A DNA stretch of 8,110 nucleotides from JASGDB01 sp049841315 (lineage in GTDB: Bacteria > Bacteroidota > Bacteroidia > Flavobacteriales > Weeksellaceae), in the NCBI GenBank assembly GCA_049841315.1, contig JASGDB010000102.1:1-8110 (forward strand). The letters run 5' to 3'. Below are positions 5,147-8,110 of the stretch, in pieces. The first letter of the stretch is position 1, and every line of letters starts with the position of its first letter. A program made the position numbers and the translations under genes. The notes beneath the pieces were generated by a model. It saw only the letters and a program-made list of their open reading frames with translations, was not told the DNA's origin and ran no database searches.

Positions 5147-6682
5147 TTATTTTTTAATCACTTTCGTAGAAGTAGATGTGCCGTCTTGTAATTGTGTTGT
5201 TACCATATAAACGCCGGCTGCAAACTTGCTGAAATCAATTTGAGCCTTAACTTCGTTTACTTCATTCGTAAATAACTGTTTTCCTGCTGCATCAAATACT
5301 TTTACGGAATTAATCTTACTTTTTGCTTCAATATTGAAAATATCTTTCACAGGGTTAGGGTAGGCTTTTACACTTTGTTTTGCACTTTCCGAAACGGCAA
5401 GGCTTCCAATATTGAGTGTATAATCTTCAACTTGACCGAAACTTGAAGTTCCACAAGGTGTACTATTTGGAGTTAAAGAACTGTCGTGCAGACGCACTCT
5501 CATTCTGGTGCTTCCTGTTGGTACACCGGTAGGAATGGTAATAGACCCTGTCCAAGGTGATTTTTTAATAGCAGTTGTCAATACTAGTTCACCTTCATCT
5601 TGAAAATCTTTGTCGCCGTTGAAATCAATCCATACCAATACCTGGTCGGTAGAATAAGATGTTCCTGTAAATGAGGCGGAGAAAGAATAAGTTTGTCCTG
5701 TGGTTGCATTTCCGACTACCGATGTGAAGTTTTCATATCCTGATGTTGCAGTTGAGTTGTTATTAATATCCGCAAACGTTACATTGGAAATTTTCTCAAA
5801 ACTAGTAGATGTAGCTCCTGCTGTGCAATAGGTCGCTGCCATAGTTGTAAAAGAATAGGCAGTACATCCTGTAGCTGAGCCTACGGCATTTTTAGGTACT
5901 ACTTTCCAATAGTAGGTGGTACTCGGATTCAAATTGGTAGCGGTGTAACTTGTACCGGTAACATTTCCAACCAGGGTAGAAGCATCTGTAGTATCAAGAT
6001 AAACATCGTAAGAATCGACAGTCGAGCCTGATGACGGAGCTGTCCAAGAGAGAGCTACGGAAGCGTATGCCAAATTTGTAGTACCATCAGCAGGGGATGA
6101 TAATGTTGCACAATTCGGAGCGACAGTAGGAGCTGCGGAAACACTAACATCATCAATATGCAGAGAGAACATATCATAAGAGTTATAATGTCTAAACGCA
6201 ATATAAACCTGTGCCTGACCTGCAAAAGAAGATAAATCTACGGTTTTGTCATAAAAAACACCTCCCGTTCCGTTATCGGCAGCGTCTTGTGTCAAAAGGG
6301 GACCATTCGCTAAAAATGCAGAAACACTATTAGTTGTTGCGGCATAAACTGAGTAAGTTTCGTGGGGGTAAGAAGGATCCTGAGCCTTCACTTTGAATTT
6401 TAAAATTGCAGATGATGCAGCGGACAGATTTATCGCCGGTGAAACAATGTAATTGTTTGGGTTTAGAGCAGTAGCCGTGGCATTGTCGTAAGAATAAGAT
6501 GCGATTGCAGCTGTGTATCCTGTTCCCAAATTAACGGTTTCCCATTCATAACCGTCTCCGTCCTCATCGTAAAGAGTCCAATCCGATATATCTTCGTCAT
6601 CGAAGTTATCGGAAAAATACGTTTGGCTGAATCCAAGTAGTGGTAAAGCCAAAAAAGCTAAATTTAGTAAAGTTTTTTTCAT
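5147..6682 (-). CDS. Secreted T9SS cargo: jelly-roll, FN3, GEVED and sorting domains
   Basis: This 511-residue exported protein has no recognisable catalytic domain. A Sec signal peptide (MKKTLLNLAFLALPLLGFSQ, cut likely after residue 18-20) is followed by a choice-of-anchor J / cleaved-adhesin-like jelly-roll (about 22-185; start YFSDNFDDEDISDW, end HIDDVSVS). Then come a fibronectin type III domain (about 190-280; SYDVYLD and YYWKVVPKN) and a GEVED domain (about 285-426; LVWIDFNGDKDFQDEGEL and FGQVEDYTL). Last is a type A T9SS sorting domain (about 437-511; KAYPNPVKDIFNI, VKVFDAAGK, FAAGVYMV, ending VIKK). The sorting domain directs it through the type IX secretion system to the cell surface or outside. 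Domain content suggests adhesion or binding of polymers, which is inference. It is monocistronic, with its own promoter (6714-6745) and strong terminator (5100-5127). Ser/Thr/Ala-rich linkers are typical for the class. Confidence 0.93.
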   Translation of the reverse strand: MKKTLLNLAFLALPLLGFSQTYFSDNFDDEDISDWTLYDEDGDGYEWETVNLGTGYTAAIASYSYDNATATALNPNNYIVSPAINLSAASSAILKFKVKAQDPSYPHETYSVYAATTNSVSAFLANGPLLTQDAADNGTGGVFYDKTVDLSSFAGQAQVYIAFRHYNSYDMFSLHIDDVSVSAAPTVAPNCATLSSPADGTTNLAYASVALSWTAPSSGSTVDSYDVYLDTTDASTLVGNVTGTSYTATNLNPSTTYYWKVVPKNAVGSATGCTAYSFTTMAATYCTAGATSTSFEKISNVTFADINNNSTATSGYENFTSVVGNATTGQTYSFSASFTGTSYSTDQVLVWIDFNGDKDFQDEGELVLTTAIKKSPWTGSITIPTGVPTGSTRMRVRLHDSSLTPNSTPCGTSSFGQVEDYTLNIGSLAVSESAKQSVKAYPNPVKDIFNIEAKSKINSVKVFDAAGKQLFTNEVNEVKAQIDFSKFAAGVYMVTTQLQDGTSTSTKVIKK

Positions 6683-6713
6683 AAGACTTAGATTTTAAAG
6701 TTTAAATTCAGTT

Positions 6714-6745
6714 CAAATATAGCAAAAAATTATTATAGATGCAAA
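6714..6745 (-). promoter_or_regulatory. Promoter of the T9SS cargo gene
   Basis: On the - strand TTTG (6745-6742) and TATATTTG (6721-6714) are separated by 20 bases, a full match to the Bacteroidota promoter consensus. The box ends 31 bases before the ATG at 6682. Confidence 0.7.
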
Positions 6746-6844
6746 TTTCATAAAGAAAATTCCAAAACATTGACAAATAATGTTTGATTATGAAAATACC
6801 ATGCGAATTTAATATTAACAATAAATCGTCTTGAAATCAGTGGC

Positions 6845-7495
6845 TTATACTTTCAAAAGTTCAATCGTCCGTTCCGGATTTTCTGCCGAGAAAACCGCAT
6901 TTCCGGCAACCAAAACATCAGCGCCTGCATCAAAGAGTTTCCCTGCATTATCCAGATTTACGCCGCCGTCAATTTCTATCAAAGCGGTGGAATTATTGGA
7001 CAATATTAAATCTTTGGTTTCGGCAATTTTTTTGTAGGTGTTTTCGATGAATTTCTGTCCGCCGAAACCGGGATTTACGCTCATTAAAAGAACCAAATCC
7101 ACTTCGGAAATAATGTCTTCCAGCATCAGAACAGGCGTTGAAGGATTCAAAACAACTCCGGCTTTTGCACCTTTGTCCTGAATGAAATGAATGGTTCTGT
7201 GAAGATGCGTGCACGCTTCATAATGCACGGAAATCAAATCTGCTCCGTGATTGATGAATTCTTCCACGTATTTTTCAGGTTCGACAATCATCAGATGAAC
7301 GTCCACAAATTTTTTGGCGTGTTGCTGAACGGTTTTCATCACGGGAAATCCGAACGAAATATTGGGAACGAATCTCCCGTCCATTACGTCGATATGAAAC
7401 CAGTCCGCTTGTGAATTATTAAGCATTTCTATATCTCTTTGCAGGTTACCGAAATCTGCGGAAAGTAAAGACGGTGCAATTAATTTAGTTTTCAT
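6845..7495 (-). CDS. rpe: Ribulose-phosphate 3-epimerase
   Basis: This 216-residue cytosolic TIM-barrel enzyme interconverts D-ribulose 5-phosphate and D-xylulose 5-phosphate in the pentose phosphate pathway. Its family signatures are all present: APSLLSADF at 7-15 (with the substrate-contacting Ser9), HIDVMDGRFVPN at 34-45, DVHLM at 65-69, MSVNPGFGGQKF at 138-149 and EIDGGV at 174-179. The expected metal ligands and catalytic acids H34, D36, H67 and D176 are conserved, and the C-terminal phosphate-binding VAGNAVFSA is seen at 196-204. Length is normal. It starts 9 bases after the stop of the DUF1801 gene and is probably co-transcribed with it, although the two have no obvious functional link. 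Only a weak AT-rich hairpin is seen downstream. Confidence 0.97.
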   Translation of the reverse strand: MKTKLIAPSLLSADFGNLQRDIEMLNNSQADWFHIDVMDGRFVPNISFGFPVMKTVQQHAKKFVDVHLMIVEPEKYVEEFINHGADLISVHYEACTHLHRTIHFIQDKGAKAGVVLNPSTPVLMLEDIISEVDLVLLMSVNPGFGGQKFIENTYKKIAETKDLILSNNSTALIEIDGGVNLDNAGKLFDAGADVLVAGNAVFSAENPERTIELLKV

Positions 7496-7504
7496 TCTAA
7501 AAGG

Positions 7505-7924
7505 TCAAGGTTTAAGGTTTGTTTGATAAATCGTTTTTGGTTGAGGAACTCTGTAAGTGGTAGCAAAAGTCAGCAAATCAATTAAACTTTTATCCTTTAA
7601 TTGTCCTACGGATTTAATTTTTATGTGTCTAAAAAGTTTACCTGTTCCTTCAAGTAAATTTTTTGGGTCAGGAAGTTCTGTTCCATAATTAAATCCTAAA
7701 CTCACGTGATTTGTTGCAGGCATTACCCAACAAAAATGTTCTGTTTTTTTCTTTGCACCTGTTCCGAAACCAGTATTTTTTTGCTGTATCCAAACAACTT
7801 CAACTACTTCAGGATATATTTTATAAATCAATTTCCTGACTTCTCTGGCAATATGTTTTATATCATCCGAAAAACTGCTGATTGCAAGTTCAAATTGTTG
7901 GTTTTTTCCAATATCTTCCATCAT
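7505..7924 (-). CDS. DUF1801-family protein
   Basis: This 139-residue protein resembles the DUF1801 (YdhG-like) family, small cytosolic alpha/beta proteins related to the CyaY/YjbR-like fold and of unknown biochemical role. Marks include IREV-like helix residues (about 20-40), HVSLGFNYGTELPDP (73-87) and LLEGTGKLFRHIKI (90-103), which is the most conserved part of the family. I chose the ATG at 7924; a TTG codon stands just before it and another ATG just after at 7921, and no ATG lies further upstream before an in-frame stop near 7952. The gene precedes rpe by 9 bases. An IS1595-type transposase ends 63 bases upstream, and no TAnnTTTG promoter box is visible between, so its transcription may start within or beyond the insertion sequence. 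Confidence 0.87.
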   Translation of the reverse strand: MMEDIGKNQQFELAISSFSDDIKHIAREVRKLIYKIYPEVVEVVWIQQKNTGFGTGAKKKTEHFCWVMPATNHVSLGFNYGTELPDPKNLLEGTGKLFRHIKIKSVGQLKDKSLIDLLTFATTYRVPQPKTIYQTNLKP

Positions 7925-7987
7925 CAATGATACTTCAATTTCATTGTCGGTTCAATTTTCAACAAAGTTTCATAAATTAATTTAGGT

Positions 7988-8110
7988 TCAAGATAATTTA
8001 AGCGGGTTATTTTTTATTAATTTAGTCAAGTAAATATACAAATTTTTACTTCTGTTATTATACCTAAATTCACACTCTTTCAAATGGTAATAAAACTTAT
8101 GTTTATGGAT
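7988..8110 (-). mobile_element. C-terminus of IS1595-family (ISXO2-like) transposase, cut by window edge
   Basis: Reading inward from the window edge, 40 codons are open and end at TGA (7990-7988). They contain YYHLKECEFRYNNRSKNLY and end NNPLKLS. The stretch HLKECEFRYNNR is the characteristic C-terminal block of DDE transposases of the IS1595/ISXO2 type, where the final acidic residue and the 'FRYNNR' helix close the catalytic core. The N-terminal and central parts lie outside the window, so intactness of the element is unknown. The terminal inverted repeat at this end must lie within about 7900-7987. I cannot define it because the other end is not visible. Confidence 0.85.

Noticed and set aside
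6764..6785. Inverted repeat AAACATT-N7-AATGTTT downstream of rpe as a terminator
   Set aside because: The stem is AT-only apart from one pair, and no T-run follows it in the direction of rpe; too weak to call.

Overview
The window looks like chromosomal DNA of a Bacteroidota bacterium, most likely a Flavobacteriia member of the Weeksellaceae/Chryseobacterium type. The evidence is low GC, a secreted protein with a type IX secretion (T9SS) C-terminal sorting domain, and promoters of the Bacteroidota form TTG-N17..23-TAnnTTTG in front of several genes. Genus is an inference; the phylum is well supported.

Left part, about 1-3720, is accessory DNA. On the + strand lie a Bro-N/DinD-like protein (3-851) and an overlapping two-gene unit: a small acidic protein of unknown function (969-1277) and a GIY-YIG nuclease-like protein (1261-1695). 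On the - strand follow a RelE/ParE-type toxin with its antitoxin (1760-2280), a scar region (about 2281-2990) and a complete higBA toxin-antitoxin operon (3044-3702). The scar holds a broken higA copy (2540-2683), an orphan reading frame and a REP-like palindrome. Both toxin-antitoxin operons end in the same 19-base hairpin (1724-1742 and 3013-3031). The broken higA is almost identical to the intact one over 89 bases and then diverges abruptly, so the region appears to have been rearranged by recombination between related toxin-antitoxin cassettes.

Right part, about 3798-7924, is mostly core genome, all on the - strand: a THUMP-domain RNA methyltransferase of the RlmL type (3798-4952), a secreted multidomain T9SS cargo protein with its own promoter and a strong terminator (5147-6682), ribulose-phosphate 3-epimerase rpe (6845-7495), and a DUF1801 protein 9 bases upstream of rpe (7505-7924).

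Right edge: a reading frame running off the window on the - strand (7988-8110) is the C-terminus of an IS1595-family (ISXO2-like) transposase. An insertion sequence therefore sits directly upstream of the DUF1801-rpe pair, and its end must lie close to, or in, the DUF1801 start region.

I see no convincing large undescribed system. The best candidate for something not well described is the overlapping small acidic protein/GIY-YIG pair at 969-1695. The clearest structural oddity is the mosaic higA scar with the shared terminators. No tRNA, rRNA or CRISPR array was seen.
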